This document shows, in pieces, positions 1-11,248 of a DNA stretch of 64,000 bases. The stretch lies in the NCBI GenBank assembly GCA_018398585.1, contig JAGTTD010000025.1:14885578-14949577 (forward strand), in the 5' to 3' direction. Position 1 is the first letter of the stretch, and each line of letters starts with the position of its first letter. A program made the translations under genes and the position numbers. The DNA comes from Simmondsia chinensis. Its lineage: Eukaryota > Streptophyta > Magnoliopsida > Caryophyllales > Simmondsiaceae. A model generated the notes under the pieces. That model did not search any database. It was not told where the DNA came from and was given only the letters and a program-made list of their open reading frames with translations.

Positions 1-164
1 TATAGGCGCTGAAAAATTGCGCTTCCCGATCGATCGGCTTGCTTACTGGAGGCGTCCTGCTTTTACGTAACTTTCCCGATCGATCGAGCTCCACCTCGAT
101 CGATCGACCTCCTCACGGCCCTTCTCCTTAAAATGCCAAGTAATTTTGAGACATTTTCCTAACA
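1..164 (-). mobile_element. Partial copia-type LTR (5' end at 164)
   Basis: Read on the minus strand the segment begins TGTTAGGAAAATG at 164, an LTR-like start related to the complete LTRs at 59281-59848 and 61698-62260. It carries three perfect CGATCGATCG palindromes at about 27-36, 77-86 and 97-106, which the other two LTRs also carry in the U3 part upstream of their TATA box. The window edge cuts the rest. No purine tract is visible beyond 164, so it may be a solo or 5' LTR. The family assignment rests on the terminus and the palindromes, not on long similarity. Confidence 0.5.
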
Positions 165-1674
165 AATATTAATTAAATAAAAGATCTAAACTTAATTAAA
201 TAATAATACCCTAAAAACTTAATCATAATAAAATCACATCTCATGCTACTTTTCCGACTCAAATGCGATTTCTACAATTCCTGGGATCCGTTTTCTCGCT
301 TTTTCGTCTTGCTTGGGTTATTTTCTTCCCTATTTGCATCAATCCCCCTATTTTGAACCAACAAAATTTGCCTTGATCCATCCAACTAGGAGGAGGCTTC
401 CAGGAATTTAGGAAATCCATCTATTATTACTAGATCTGCAAGTTCTTGACTTCTCCTCTTTTAGAGGCTCTTCCTCATCCATCTTATTATAGAGAAGCTA
501 TTCCAAATGCATAATGCAGGCTATATTTATGAGATGTTAGGCATGCAATTGCTTCCCTCAAAACAAAAATGTTAATACTGTCCTACAAAATTTGCCACAA
601 CAAAATGATGAACCAAAGTAACTCCTTTTTACCTTTCTTGCCCTTTACCACTCGATGATGTCGAAGCTTACTGATAAAAGCCACCCGGTCTGAGGAAAGA
701 GCCACCCCATCTAATAGACCTAGTAGTATCACATGTTGATTTAGATCAGGGACAAGCAAGAAAGACATGATCCATAGTCTCATAATGCTAATTACAGCTC
801 CCAACACCCACAACCCCCACCCCCCCCCCCCGGAAAAACAATCTTCGTTTGTTGAGCTGATTGACAATAGCTCAACTATTATTTATAGCCTTTCCAAAGG
901 AAGATTTGTTGAATATCCAAATTCAAGATTTAAGGGCATTCTCATGAATTCCTGTCTTAATAATTAAAATTATGGGCCAATCAAGTAGCAGATTTAGCAC
1001 TGAAACAAATTGACCTAATAAAAGCCCAACATCTGTTGTCCACCACCAATGTTAGAAACAAGGATACCAAGCATCTTCTTGTTGAGCTTCACAGGTAAAC
1101 ACGTTTTAACCAGCTTCACATCCCACTCTTTCGTTAATAAATAGTGAAAACTTTAGATTTTAGATCACACGTACATACATCACCTCCAATCACTTCAATC
1201 AAAGATCATTAGTAGCCCATATGTTGAACAAAAAACTAACATTTAAGATGCTTACTAGTGACTATCTAGACCAAATTGCTATTTTCATCATCAAGAACCT
1301 CCCAACCAAGCTTACAGAGGAAGGCCAAATAATAGCTTCTATTCTCCATAATCCAAGGCCACCCACACTCTTAGGCTTACACACTTTACTCCGAACAGCC
1401 CAAACTAAACCATAACTGGAGTTTGTTTTTCAGAAAAACTTTGTACTTAGATTATGCCATTTCTAACATACCATTTTTTGAAGTTGAACACATAAATGAT
1501 ATGACTTAGACACGAGAGATGACTTACTCAACGTTGCCCTACTAGTCCTAGAGAAAAAATCAACTACAATTTTTGGTAAGAAGTTTTTATCAATGTTGGC
1601 AGCCACACGAGAACTAATTCTTTCTTGTTCAAACCAACAATCCAAATATTTTCCTAAATACTGTGAAATTGGGG
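165..1674. other. Intergenic DNA, nothing recognised
   Basis: AT-rich sequence with no recognisable gene. Open frames here are short and overlap on both strands without codon structure that I recognise. A 12-C homopolymer lies at 820-831. Confidence 0.5.
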
Positions 1675-1777
1675 AAAATTTGAACAATTTCTCCATTTGC
1701 GCATGTCATCCTTGTGCAAGGGCCCCTGCTAATCTTCTTTGTGTCCTTCAACGTAAATACTGGCGTCCTCGTTTCAC
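1675..1777 (-). pseudogene. U6 snRNA pseudogene
   Basis: The minus strand reads as a diverged but nearly full-length copy of plant U6 spliceosomal RNA. Recognisable blocks in order are a damaged 5' stem-loop near 1777-1764, GAAGATTAGCA, the GGGGCC..TGC..AAGGATGACA core, CGCAAAT.GAGAAAT and a final CAAATTTT. Relative to U6, the invariant GCATGGCCCCTGCGCAAGG segment has several changes and the GTCC...GGAC loop is degraded. The upstream sequence element and TATA box of plant U6 genes are not visible to the right of 1777, so I call it a retroposed or decayed copy, not a working gene. Confidence 0.75.
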
Positions 1778-3944
1778 TTTCTCCCTTATCTTCTATTTGC
1801 TTTTTCAGATTTCTTTTGGTATCTAAATCAAAAACAGATCTTGTGTAATTTTGCCTTACATATTGTAATATTTCAATTTATATAATTAGGTACCTCAAAA
1901 TTTGAATATTTTATCACCTGGGTACCTTATGTTAAAATCCAATTAACGTTTTATAAAATATGACCATTTCTAAACCTAAATTTCGATGTAATATATGATT
2001 ACGATAATATTCTTAAGGCATGATGCTATTTTCTATTATAAAATTCTACGAATTATGATAAAAATCCACCAAAATTTTTTATATAAGCTACCTATATACT
2101 TCCAAAATTATACGTTGTTTTAGTATTATTTTGAAAAAAATCATCAAATTCTAACATAAGTTACTTATATATTATCGAAATCATATTCCACTTTATTATT
2201 TTTTAACAAAAATCCATTGACTGATAGTAGAAATGTACCCAACTGATAAAATTTTAAAAATCAAGATATTAGTTTAAGTGATAAAGTTTTTGAAATGTAG
2301 GGTACTTTTTTTAAATATTAAAATATAAACATACTTAAATAAAAGATAATCAAACGTCAGGATTTATAAGCGATAAATCTCCTTAAAAATATCAATATAA
2401 CCGACATTTTTTGACATTGGTTGGAGTTGGGGGGGGGGGGGGGGGGCGATTTCGTAACAAAGAACTTAGAAAAAGTACAAAAGAGAAACAAAAAATAAAA
2501 AAAAATACAAATTAATTAAAACAAAGTTTAAGAATATAAGAAAATAATAGCCTATTTATAAGCACTTTTATAACTTTAACCTTAATTGTAAATATAATCA
2601 AACTCTAAAAACAAACATATTCTAACTCCGACTAAAATTAATATAATTCTAATATAACTCCAAAATCCTAAACTTAATTAAATGATCTAATAAAATAAAT
2701 TATAATAAATAAAACTTCTATTTTTGTGGACTAACATGTTCTTGACGGGGATGGAACCCAATCTCTAACTCTGATATTCTCCACCACTAGGTTATGTCTT
2801 TATGGACGAATATGACCTGACATACACATTTGAAGCTAACCGTTTCTTCTTTTCAGGGCAATGAACTTTGCAGTAAGGAGGTCCCACGTGTATGGTTGGA
2901 CTCACCAATACGTTATGTTTCCCATTTTAACATGCCTCACTAACTAATGTCTGCCTATTAAAAATTAATAAATTATATTTCCCAAAATCATTTTTGACAA
3001 AATGCGTCTAATTGCATAGAATTATTTATTTATATTGTATATGTACAATTTATTTAAAAACGCGTATCAATTAAAACAACCATTAAGTTTTGTAAATCAA
3101 TAATCATGGAAGCTATAAAAGGTAGCTATGGATGAACCAATGAATGAAGTGAAGGGCAAGTAAAGTTGACAAAAATTCCAATCAAAGTTGATACCTGCTT
3201 CCTGACTTATTGTACTTTTCAGACTAATTTTGGTTCGTGTTTGTTATGCTTTCATTTGAAGTCTAGTTTTCAGCTACCGTCGGAAAAGGGATTTTTAATC
3301 GGTGAAAAACGTGAAATTAAATTTGCAAATCGATTGGCTCAGATACCAACTGATGCAAATTGGTCTGAAGATCGAATCTACGGCCTTAAACTTCAACAAC
3401 ACGTGGTGAGAAGGATAAGGTGCCTCTAACTCGTTGATCGTACCCAACGTGCCAGATTGAGCACAACTGGCTAAAACTCATTAATTTTGCAAATATCCGA
3501 GAATTAAACCTGAAGAGGAGGTATGTAATTTTATTGAACTCTTTCAAAATAATATTATAAAGACCAACTCTACTCATAAAACTCATCAAAGTCTTTGTAT
3601 ATATTATAGCCAAGTTGCCAAGTCCCCCAAGACACTCCAAACCGGAATGCCACCAATTTCAAGAGACTGCCTTTTAGTATTCCATCACGCAAAAAAGGAG
3701 AAAGAAATATAAATTATTTTAGTACATCACTTTGCAAATCATTCTGTTGTACATTTTAAAAATAGTGAAACATAAGAGAAAAAGAAATTTAGACATATTA
3801 TTATTATTATTAATGCATTTCTACCATATTAACGCAAAGTTTCCGTGATCTCATATCCCTCCAACACTCTTTTCCTTGATTTCTAGAGCGTAACCCTTCA
3901 AATTTTCACATCAAACAAAAAAAAAATAAAATAAATAACACACA
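1778..3944. other. Intergenic AT-rich DNA
   Basis: Mostly AT-rich non-coding sequence with no recognised coding region. It contains an 18-G homopolymer (2429-2446), a SINE-like tRNA-derived segment (about 2735-2800) and a TATA-like string GCTATAAAAGG near 3111 followed by an 87-codon frame (3166-3429) that I do not recognise and do not call a gene. Confidence 0.5.
2735..2800 (-). mobile_element. tRNA-derived SINE-like segment
   Basis: On the minus strand there is a box-A-like TAACCTAGTGG (near 2794-2784) and, about 35 bases later, a box-B-like GGGTTCCATCC (near 2758-2748), the spacing of an internal RNA polymerase III promoter. The flanks do not fold into a tRNA cloverleaf by eye. This looks like the head of a plant tRNA-derived SINE. 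No tail or target duplication was found. Confidence 0.4.
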
Positions 3945-4640
3945 CACAAAAACTTCATTTCATCGTATTCATTACTGATGGTGCTACTAAGAGGGAGCGT
4001 AGGGCAATCAAACATTGGAAAAAGGAACAAGAGAAACGAAACCTGAAAGAGTTCCTTAAGGATATATCTTCAGGAAGTGGTGGTAAGAAGATGCCTGAGA
4101 AATTGACCAAAGCAAAAGGAAAGAAGAAGACAAGGAATAAGAATAAGAAGAGTTTTACAGCTGAGCAACTCCTCAAAGGGAAAAAAACATGGGAAACTGG
4201 GAAGAAGCTCGGGTTGGATTTTCATGGCGTTAAATCTCTCATGATCAAGCGTTTTGCACTGATGGGCTAGGGTGAGACTTGCAGTGGCTTTCTCCCTTAG
4301 GTCTCGGTTGGTGTTCCTGTGCTCCTCTCTTCCTCAGTTTCTCGTCTAGCCTTCTTTCAGTTCGGTTGTGTGTTGTTTCTTCCTGCTCTTATTTCTGCCT
4401 TCCTTTCCTGTTCTCTCTTCTCCCATCGGGACTTTGGTTTTCTTGTTGTGCAGGTTGCAGGGCTGTGTCCAGTCTTGTTATTATTTTTCCTGTTCCTGTT
4501 GTCCTCCCTATTGTTTTTTTCCTTGATCGTATTTTCTGTTCCACCTCCCATTTATGGGGTGTTTAGAGCTTGCTTGTCGAGATCCCTGGTTTGTGCTTCG
4601 GCTTCGCCGACATTTATCGGGGGAAAAAAAACAAAACTAG
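3945..4640 (+). mobile_element. LINE-like remnant (ORF1 end plus 3' tail)
   Basis: A lysine-rich plus-strand frame runs from about 3945 to a stop near 4270 and ends with a TWETGKKLGLDF motif. That motif resembles the W..GK.LGL signature at the junction of the two open reading frames in plant L1-type LINEs. It is followed directly by about 370 bp of T- and C-rich sequence like a LINE 3' UTR, ending at GGGGGAAAAAAAAC near 4619-4632. If this reading is right, the whole of ORF2 (endonuclease and reverse transcriptase) has been lost. The identification rests on a short motif and layout. A broken host gene with a basic C-terminus is the alternative. Confidence 0.4.
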
Positions 4641-4806
4641 AAGACATCAATGACTACCTACATAATGGTATACAATTAGAAATCGAAGGTATCAAAAAGT
4701 CATTATTAATATAATTGAATTACTCTACAATGTAGTTCACCAATTAGTATTTCCTTAAATTCTAAATATCAAAGATTAGAGAACTCAAAAAGATCAAAAA
4801 TTATCT

Positions 4807-4846
4807 TGATGCAGCACATACGTGGGATTTTTGGAGAACGATCAGA
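4807..4846 (-). repeat. Truncated LTR 0 of gypsy array
   Basis: Only the last 40 bp (element 3' end) of the LTR remain: it starts TGATGCAGCAC and matches the other LTRs up to about 4846. It then runs through a short filler (about 4853-4885) into the internal region, so most of the LTR and the 3' part of the internal sequence are deleted. Confidence 0.7.
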
Positions 4847-5937
4847 ATTCAATTTGTGGGCTCATCAAATATGGTCGAGGACCCGCCTTTGATAGACTCC
4901 CTAACTTTTCCGACACCTCCTCCTCGTCATGGATGGACTCATCATACGTGGGCTTATCAAATATGGGTGGAGAAGACAAATCAAGATGTGTCGCCTCAAC
5001 AGAGATAGGTGCTCCAGTGATAGCGCCTACTGGTGTAGACGCCAACACTGACTTGCCAACTTTGTTGGGGGACACGGCTCTCTATTCCAGCATTTGGTCT
5101 TCGGCCTTCGACACACATGGCGCCTTAACCTTCTTGGGCAACAAGATGATCTTCATCCCCTCAAAGACGAAACTATATGTGTTACGTCATCCGTTATGGA
5201 TGGTGCCTCTATCGTATTGCCACAATCTCCCCAACAACAAGAGGCAAGCACCCATAGCCAACACGTCACACCACACGCAATCTTTATACTTTGCTCCAAC
5301 TGAAAAATTCACCAAGCAACATTAAGACATGGTTACTTGATCGTCTTTCTAGAGCCATGACATCTTGTAACGGCTCAAATGATCTTCCATCTTCAACCCT
5401 AGTTTCTGGAAGGCTTCTTCGAAAATGGCATTCTCACAACTCCCGAAATCCATGACTAAGAGGCATAACCTCTCACTAATCGTGCATGTCATGTGGAATA
5501 TGTCGTATCTAAGCCATTCGCCTCCTTCTGCTTCTTCAGGTGTGAAGCTAACTCGCCTGACCAACAACAAGTGACACTCGTCACCTGCTATCTCCACTTC
5601 ACCAAATTATGCCAATTCGTCCTGAGTTTCTTCCACCATTATTGCACCTTCATCCATAAACTCCGGAAATTCATCACGAAGATCAGTTTCCACCCTCCGT
5701 TCTTTGATGTTGGCGTTGCCGGTATTGAGCAAATGTTACCTCAGCCAAGGATCCGGTGGATCAGCATCCAATAACGGATTCTGGGCCTCGTTCGTTGCCT
5801 CTTGTATAGCACCCAATGTTAATGGGCAGTGGGGCTGGGTTCCCGTCTCCAAGTCGGGATTTGCCCCCAGTTGAATTAAGCAACTCTTGATTCACCGCAA
5901 TTTCACTTTGACCTCCTTGAATCCCCTCCCATCCTGC
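4847..5937 (-). pseudogene. Gypsy internal region 0: protease remnant
   Basis: Minus-strand remnant of a Ty3/gypsy polyprotein. At 5597-5349 it shows the aspartic protease region: LVMDFGSCENAI, where the family normally has DSG, followed by LGLK..DH...YKMSWL. Further down are a YDRG..H.G..NTYSFVFEG block and the acidic linker with DLSSPPIFD.PTYDESIHD (5075-4842). Stops and frameshifts break the frame. The part nearest the gag start lies beyond the copia insertion at 14774-14871. Reverse transcriptase, RNase H and integrase are absent. Confidence 0.75.
5933..5937. repeat. Target-site duplication CCTGC (left)
   Basis: CCTGC here and at 14774-14778 flank the copia element. The gypsy gag sequence reads continuously when the element and one copy are removed, as seen by comparison with the intact units near 16815 and 18795. 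Confidence 0.85.
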
Positions 5938-7905
5938 TGTGGGGAAAAGCATATAAAATATGTTGGAAAAAGAAACTCTGATGCCGACTATTGGGTTCAC
6001 AGTTCTCAACTATGGTCACAACAATATGCACCCATTAGAGCACTTAGAGTAGGAGACTCTTCTCTCTACCTAAGCCCCCGTTCGGAGAGTCACACTTCAT
6101 GACACCTCACGCGCAAGAGTTTCAGGGAATAGGCTTATCTCTATAAACCCTTTGCCCTAATACCGGTTGTTGGGTTGGGATGAATTTCAAAAAATTTTCC
6201 CTCAATTTTATAATGTTAAAGCAGTGGAACATGTTTAGAATTTATAACTCTAAACCTAGGGTCGATTTAAAATTCTTAATTTTAAATCTACTGACTTAAA
6301 TTCATAATTTCAATGAACATATCTAAATTCATAATTTAGATCTACATGCCTCTTACTCTAAAACATTCATAACAATACATGAACTTAAATAGGCATAATA
6401 ACAAATACTATAAATAAATAGAAAAGCGAAAACTAAAATAAGAAGGAAAGAAGAATATACCTGCAATTTCTCCAATAATAAAGAATACCAAGAAAATTGA
6501 GACCCCGCGATCTTCTACACAATGACCTCAAACTGCCAGGAGGGTGGGCTCTAAAAAATATTAAACCGAGGAAAGAAAATTTTAACGGAAATTTATCACT
6601 CCAATTAAGTCTCTGAAATAATTTCAAAACCCAAAAATTTGTTTCAATTGAATACCAACCCTTAGAATAAGTACCTCTATTTATAGGAGCATACCGGAGC
6701 GAAAAAATCATGATCTTTCAATGTGGGATTGCCCAGTTGAAAACAAAACGCATTACTTCATACAAAAGGCAATTCAAAACGATGCGTTCTGATGGAAAAA
6801 TTAATTTATTCATCTTAGGGATAAATAATTCATCTTATGAATTCTTTAATATTTTTCTGATGAAAATAAATACAGAGGCTTGCACAGGGACCTCGGGGAC
6901 AATTTAAGTCTAGCTTCAATGGGTTCAATTAATCATCCCATGAGATAATTTAATTATTATTTAATGAGACTTAATTCCACTAAATAAATCTCACTACACT
7001 CCAGACTTAAACTATTTATTCCTTATCTCCCTATTAGACTGTATTGATGACAACAACCCCTCCACTAGATGTCCATGACAAAGGATAAATATAACCACTA
7101 CAATTATCCTTCTCACAGCTTCTCCATTAGTTACCAACTCACCCATTCACTAAATAATTCATTTATACTTGAACATATTCATATAATAAATTCCAAATGT
7201 CAAACACTTGGAATTCTTTGGCCAAAGTTTCTAAACTATTCAAATATTTGCGAATCAACTAAGGGGACATCTGTATCTCATAAGAGACTGCAGATTTCCT
7301 ATCGAATACCTGATCCTTGTCACACTTCACACCACTACCCAATGTACGTGGATTTAAGTCATTTGTTCAGACCTTACTTGTAGTACACCAAAGTAACTAA
7401 CCCTCCATGCACAAGTCCAAAATACCCTCAGGATTTAGAGTCATTGTTCAAACAGTAAGACGTGAATCACCCATCTCTGATAGCAGTCTAGAAATAAGTA
7501 ACTCACGTGGTCCAACTCAGTGTGTCAATCTTATTAAACACACCAACCCAACACTTTTGGATCTCTATTCACATGACCAAGACAAGTCATCCAAAGTGTT
7601 AGGTCATGATCTTAACAGAGAAGTAGTCCAAGCTCTTCGTTGACCATGAGTTATTCAAGTAACATTTCATACCATTTGTTCCAAGTCTATCTGTGGGTAG
7701 ATCTTATTATCCACTTAGAATAAACATGTAAAATGTAATCTGAGGATTTTGTCTATCTCATGGACAATACTTAAAAGAAAATCACATGCAGTATATAAGC
7801 TCACTTTACACAAATTCAATTGGGAAGCGACTGGAATTCTAATTTTATTCATAAATAAAGTAACATTACAAAATAAATTTTGATTTCAGGACACGATTCC
7901 TAACA
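5938..7905 (-). repeat. Copia 3' LTR (left)
   Basis: Homologous to 12575-14773 from about 5998 onwards. It lacks a segment of roughly 290 bp present in the right LTR at about 13388-13680. Its first ~60 bp (5938-5997) differ from the right LTR start. It ends ATTCCTAACA at 7905, next to the polypurine tract. Confidence 0.85.
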
Positions 7906-7920
7906 ATCTTCCACTTGTTC
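7906..7920 (-). other. Copia polypurine tract
   Basis: On the minus strand GAACAAGTGGAAGAT directly precedes the LTR start TGTTAGG, the expected position and type (GTGGAGATT-like) of a copia plus-strand primer. Confidence 0.75.
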
Positions 7921-7929
7921 TAAATTCAA

Positions 7930-8717
7930 TTTATTATATACTTCATACCCATCCCCTCAAAATGTGACTCAAAAATCTTCTGAGTCAGAGTCTTTTTAAA
8001 AGGATATGCAAGATTACGGCTCGTGTCTATCTTTAAGATGGCCAACTCCTTCTCCACATAGTCTCTAATGAGGTGGTACTTCCTTTCGATGTGCTAGGAC
8101 GTCTTGTGTCTTCTATGCTCTTTAGAATTAGCCACAACATCCGAGTTATCACAAAAGACTGTAACTGGTGTTAGACCATCTCTAACAACCTCAAGATCTA
8201 ACAGGAACTTTCTGAGCCAACATGCCTCCTTTGCAGCTTCTAAAGTTGCAACGCACTCGGCCTTCATAGTGGGGTCAGCAATACAAGACTGCTTAACACT
8301 CCTCCAACTGATGGCTCCCCCTCCAAGGGTAAAGATATATCCAGACGTCGAACGTCTGGCATCTCTATCTGACTGGAAGTCTGAATCAGTATGGCCAACT
8401 GAAACCAGCTTGTCACTTCGAAAGATCAGCATACAGTCCCTAGTTCTTCTTAAGTACGTAAGAATATGCTTCACTGCCACCCAGTGCAACGGACCCGAAT
8501 TAGACTGATATCTGCTTACCATACTAATAGCATAGTAGATATCTTGTCTCGTGCACAACATGGCATACATGAGGCTTCCCACAACAGACGCATGTGGAAC
8601 ATTCCTCATCTGCTCCTCCTCTTGAGGTGTCTTAGGACACTGCTCTAAAGAAAAAGGAGCTCCATGCCTAAAAGGTAAAAGCCCTTTCTTAGAGTCCTCC
8701 ATGCGATACCTTGACAA
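7930..8717 (-). pseudogene. Copia RNase H region
   Basis: C-terminal part of the copia polyprotein. From 8717 downwards: VGSLMYAMLCTRQDI, then GYIFTLGGGAISW and CDN in a degraded catalytic context, and after a stop near 8094 the typical tail HIERKYHLIRDYV with a damaged NLADPFTK-like end near 7980. The domain degrades the RNA strand of the replication hybrid. Several stops and altered positions show it is not functional. It follows the YVDD block at 8948-8739 with only a stop between. Confidence 0.85.
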
Positions 8718-8738
8718 CAGCTTGTCAATATAAGTGGC

Positions 8739-9633
8739 CTAAGAAAGACCCAGCATCCTACTATTACGATCTTGTAAAAGCTTGATCCCAAGAATGTAGC
8801 TGGCTTCTCCTAATTCTTTCATATCGAACTGACTTGACAACCAAATCTTTACAGCCGATGATACTCCTACATCATTCCCAATGAGTAGTATATCATCAAC
8901 GTATAACACCAAGATAGTCACTATTTTCTCTTGATGTCGTTTGTACATGCATGGTTCGTCAACCGATTACTCAAAACCATAAGACTTAATTTCTTCATTG
9001 AATCTAATATTCCATGAGCGTGATGCTTATTTCAATCCATATATGGACTTCTTCCGTTTGCATACCATATGCTCCTGATTCATTTCCAATGTAACCATTT
9101 GGTTGCACCATATAGATGTTTTCTTTAAGACGACCATTTAGAAAGGCTGTCTTGACATCTATTTGCCAAATCTCATAATCATAATGAGTTGCAATAAATA
9201 GGAGTATCCTTATAAACTTTAGCCTGGCTACTGGCAAGAACGTCTCATCATAATCAATCTCTTCCTTTTGGGCAAAACCCTTAGCAACCAGCCTTGCCTT
9301 GAAGTTCTCTACCTTCCCATCCACTCATCTTTTCTTCTTGTAGATCCATTTACAACCAATGGGTTTAATGCCAATAGGAGCCTTTTCAAGATCCCAAACC
9401 TAATTAGAATACGTAGACCCTATCCCAGATTTCACTGCCAAGGCCCATTGGCCAGCATCCTTGTCTTTGATTGCCTCATTGTAGTTGAGAGGATTAGATT
9501 CAATGTCACGATCAACCATTAAAGCTCCTGCCATGAACCTATCAGGTGCCTTGACAATCCTTCCATTACGTCTGGGTTCTCGTGTACTTGGAATAGTCTC
9601 GACCCTATCAGAATGTGCATCTAATGCATCCAC
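8739..9633 (-). pseudogene. Copia reverse transcriptase
   Basis: Minus-strand reverse transcriptase in pieces. 9633-9400 is the integrase-RT linker with NYNEAIKDKDAGQWALAVKS. 9324-9004 has KARLVAKGFAQKEEIDYDET, then PVARL and IWQIDVKTAFLNG, which includes the first catalytic Asp. 8948-8739 has LVLYVDDILLIGND with an intact YVDD active site and FDMKELGEASYILGI. Frame changes near 9400-9330 and 9000-8950 and stop codons make it a pseudogene, but the catalytic motifs are still readable, so decay is moderate. Confidence 0.9.
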
Positions 9634-10500
9634 TATATCCCAAGTTGTGCCTAGCTATTTAGAATAGGTGTCAATCTATTCTAATTCCTCTAACACTGCT
9701 TTACTTTTGCTTTTGCAGTCTACTATAAAATCCTCCTCTAAATATTTCACATTTGTACTTACAAAAACCTTTTGATAGGAAGGACTCCAGAAAAGACCAC
9801 CCCTTGTTCTCTTGGGATAACAACAAATGTGCACACCTCCGTCCTTGATTCTAACTTGTCAGGATTCCTTTTCAACACATGCGCTGGGCACCCCCAAATA
9901 CGAAGGTACCCTAACTTGGATTTCGCGCAGTCCATAATTCAACAAGTGTCTTGGGAACTAACTTAGATGGAACTAAGTTAAGAAGATATGCTTCTGTCTC
10001 TAAGGAATAACCCCAAAAAGAGATTGGTAGAGTAGCATGACTCATCATGGACCTTATCATCTCTAACAAAGTCCTATTCCTTTTTTCTGCAACACCATTC
10101 TATTGCGGTGTACCCGGAGCAAAAAGTTGAGATCTTATCCCATTTGCAGTTAGAAGATCCAAAAAATCACCTGAAAGATATTCACTACTTCAATCTAATT
10201 GAAGTGACTTAACCCATTTACCTAACCACATTTCAACTTCAGCTTTGTACTCTTTGAACTTTTTAAAAGAGTCCAACTTATGTCTCATTAGGAAAACATA
10301 TCCATATCTTGAGTAATCATCAGTGAATGTAATGAAATACTCATATCCTCCTCCTGCTTGAACATTCATTGGCCCATATACATTTGTGTGAACTAGCTCT
10401 AGCAAGTCACCAACCCTGTTGCCTTTACTCTTAAAGACAGACTTGGTCATCTTACCTTCTATTCAGGATTCGCAGATTGGTAACGACTTCAAGTCCAAAG
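9634..10500 (-). pseudogene. Copia integrase
   Basis: 10450-10190 encodes the catalytic core start: DLLELVHTNVYGPM (usual family form H.D..GP), YFITFTDDYSRYGYVFLM with the second acidic position, and FKKFKEYKAEVE. Below 10190 the conserved GIRSQLFAPGTPQ.NGVAE block follows in frame with stops (D-D-E integrase). Upstream, the zinc-binding region is fused to the pre-integrase domain. The frame is broken by stops at 10187 and near 10460. Confidence 0.85.
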
Positions 10501-11248
10501 GTTCTATCAGTCCATCTTTTACTAATCTTTGGATCCTGTTCGAATTAATGTGACCTAGACGTTGGTGCCATGTGTAGGCAATATCTCTTTTAGGTTGTTT
10601 TCTCTTAGGGGGTTGAACAAGTGCGCCTATGTTAGATTCATTTAAACAAATATCAGAGTTTTGATCAGGAAATAGCATGAATAAATAGTCCACGCTTGTA
10701 ACTTTGTAAATAAACAATTTATTTCTCATAATAAATAGTTCATAACTAAAATCCAATGAATAACTATTATCCACCCAGTGAGAGACAGAAATCAAATTTC
10801 TGCGCAATGCATGTACAAACAAATAGTTCTTCAAAACCAAAACTCTACCACTAAAGACTAGGCTAACATATCCTACTCCTAAGACTTCCACTCTTGTACC
10901 ATCTTCAACCGTCAGGCACAATTCCCCATCATACAATCTTCTAGTTAGCTTGAGCCCCTGTAACATATTACAAATATGGTCAGTTGAATCTGAGTCCACA
11001 CACCAGGAACCTGGTGGACTCTCAACTACGCATGACTCAACTAAGTGAGATATCAGCATATGTTTACTTGATGGCTTAGCAGTCTTTGCAAGAAGAGAAG
11101 CTAAGTAATTAGTGTAGTTTCTTTTCCAGTGGCCAGTAAGTCCCTTATTAATGATAACTAAGTCTAAGTTATTTTTCTAGGTGAAGTAATTTGGTCCAGA
11201 TAAGGCATTATCTTTCAGAATTGAGTGAAGTTCACTAGTCGGAGCCAT
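10463..11248 (-). pseudogene. Copia gag remnant, protease and pre-integrase
   Basis: A gag start codon at 11248 opens MAPTSELHSILKDNALSGPN, the usual beginning of a plant copia gag. After about 30 codons and a stop it jumps to the zinc-knuckle remnant GHWKRNY near 11130, so the bulk of gag is deleted. Protease follows with WCVDSDSTDHICN at about 11000, where the active-site triad DSG has become DSD. The pre-integrase domain ends in YTWHQRLGHINSNRIQRLVK with the H..H of the zinc-binding module. Confidence 0.85.

Noticed and set aside
583..967. Short frames on both strands around a C12 run
   Set aside because: They overlap each other and the homopolymer and have no recognisable domain.
3166..3429. 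87-codon frame after a TATA-like string
   Set aside because: No recognisable motif, a short single frame, and no splice or conservation evidence.
4279..4714. Overlapping hydrophobic frames of 95 and 131 codons
   Set aside because: They read T/C-rich sequence typical of a LINE 3' untranslated region in two frames at once, and no conserved motif is visible.
10190..11059. Two separate small genes
   Set aside because: They are consecutive protease/pre-integrase and integrase parts of one copia polyprotein separated by stop codons.
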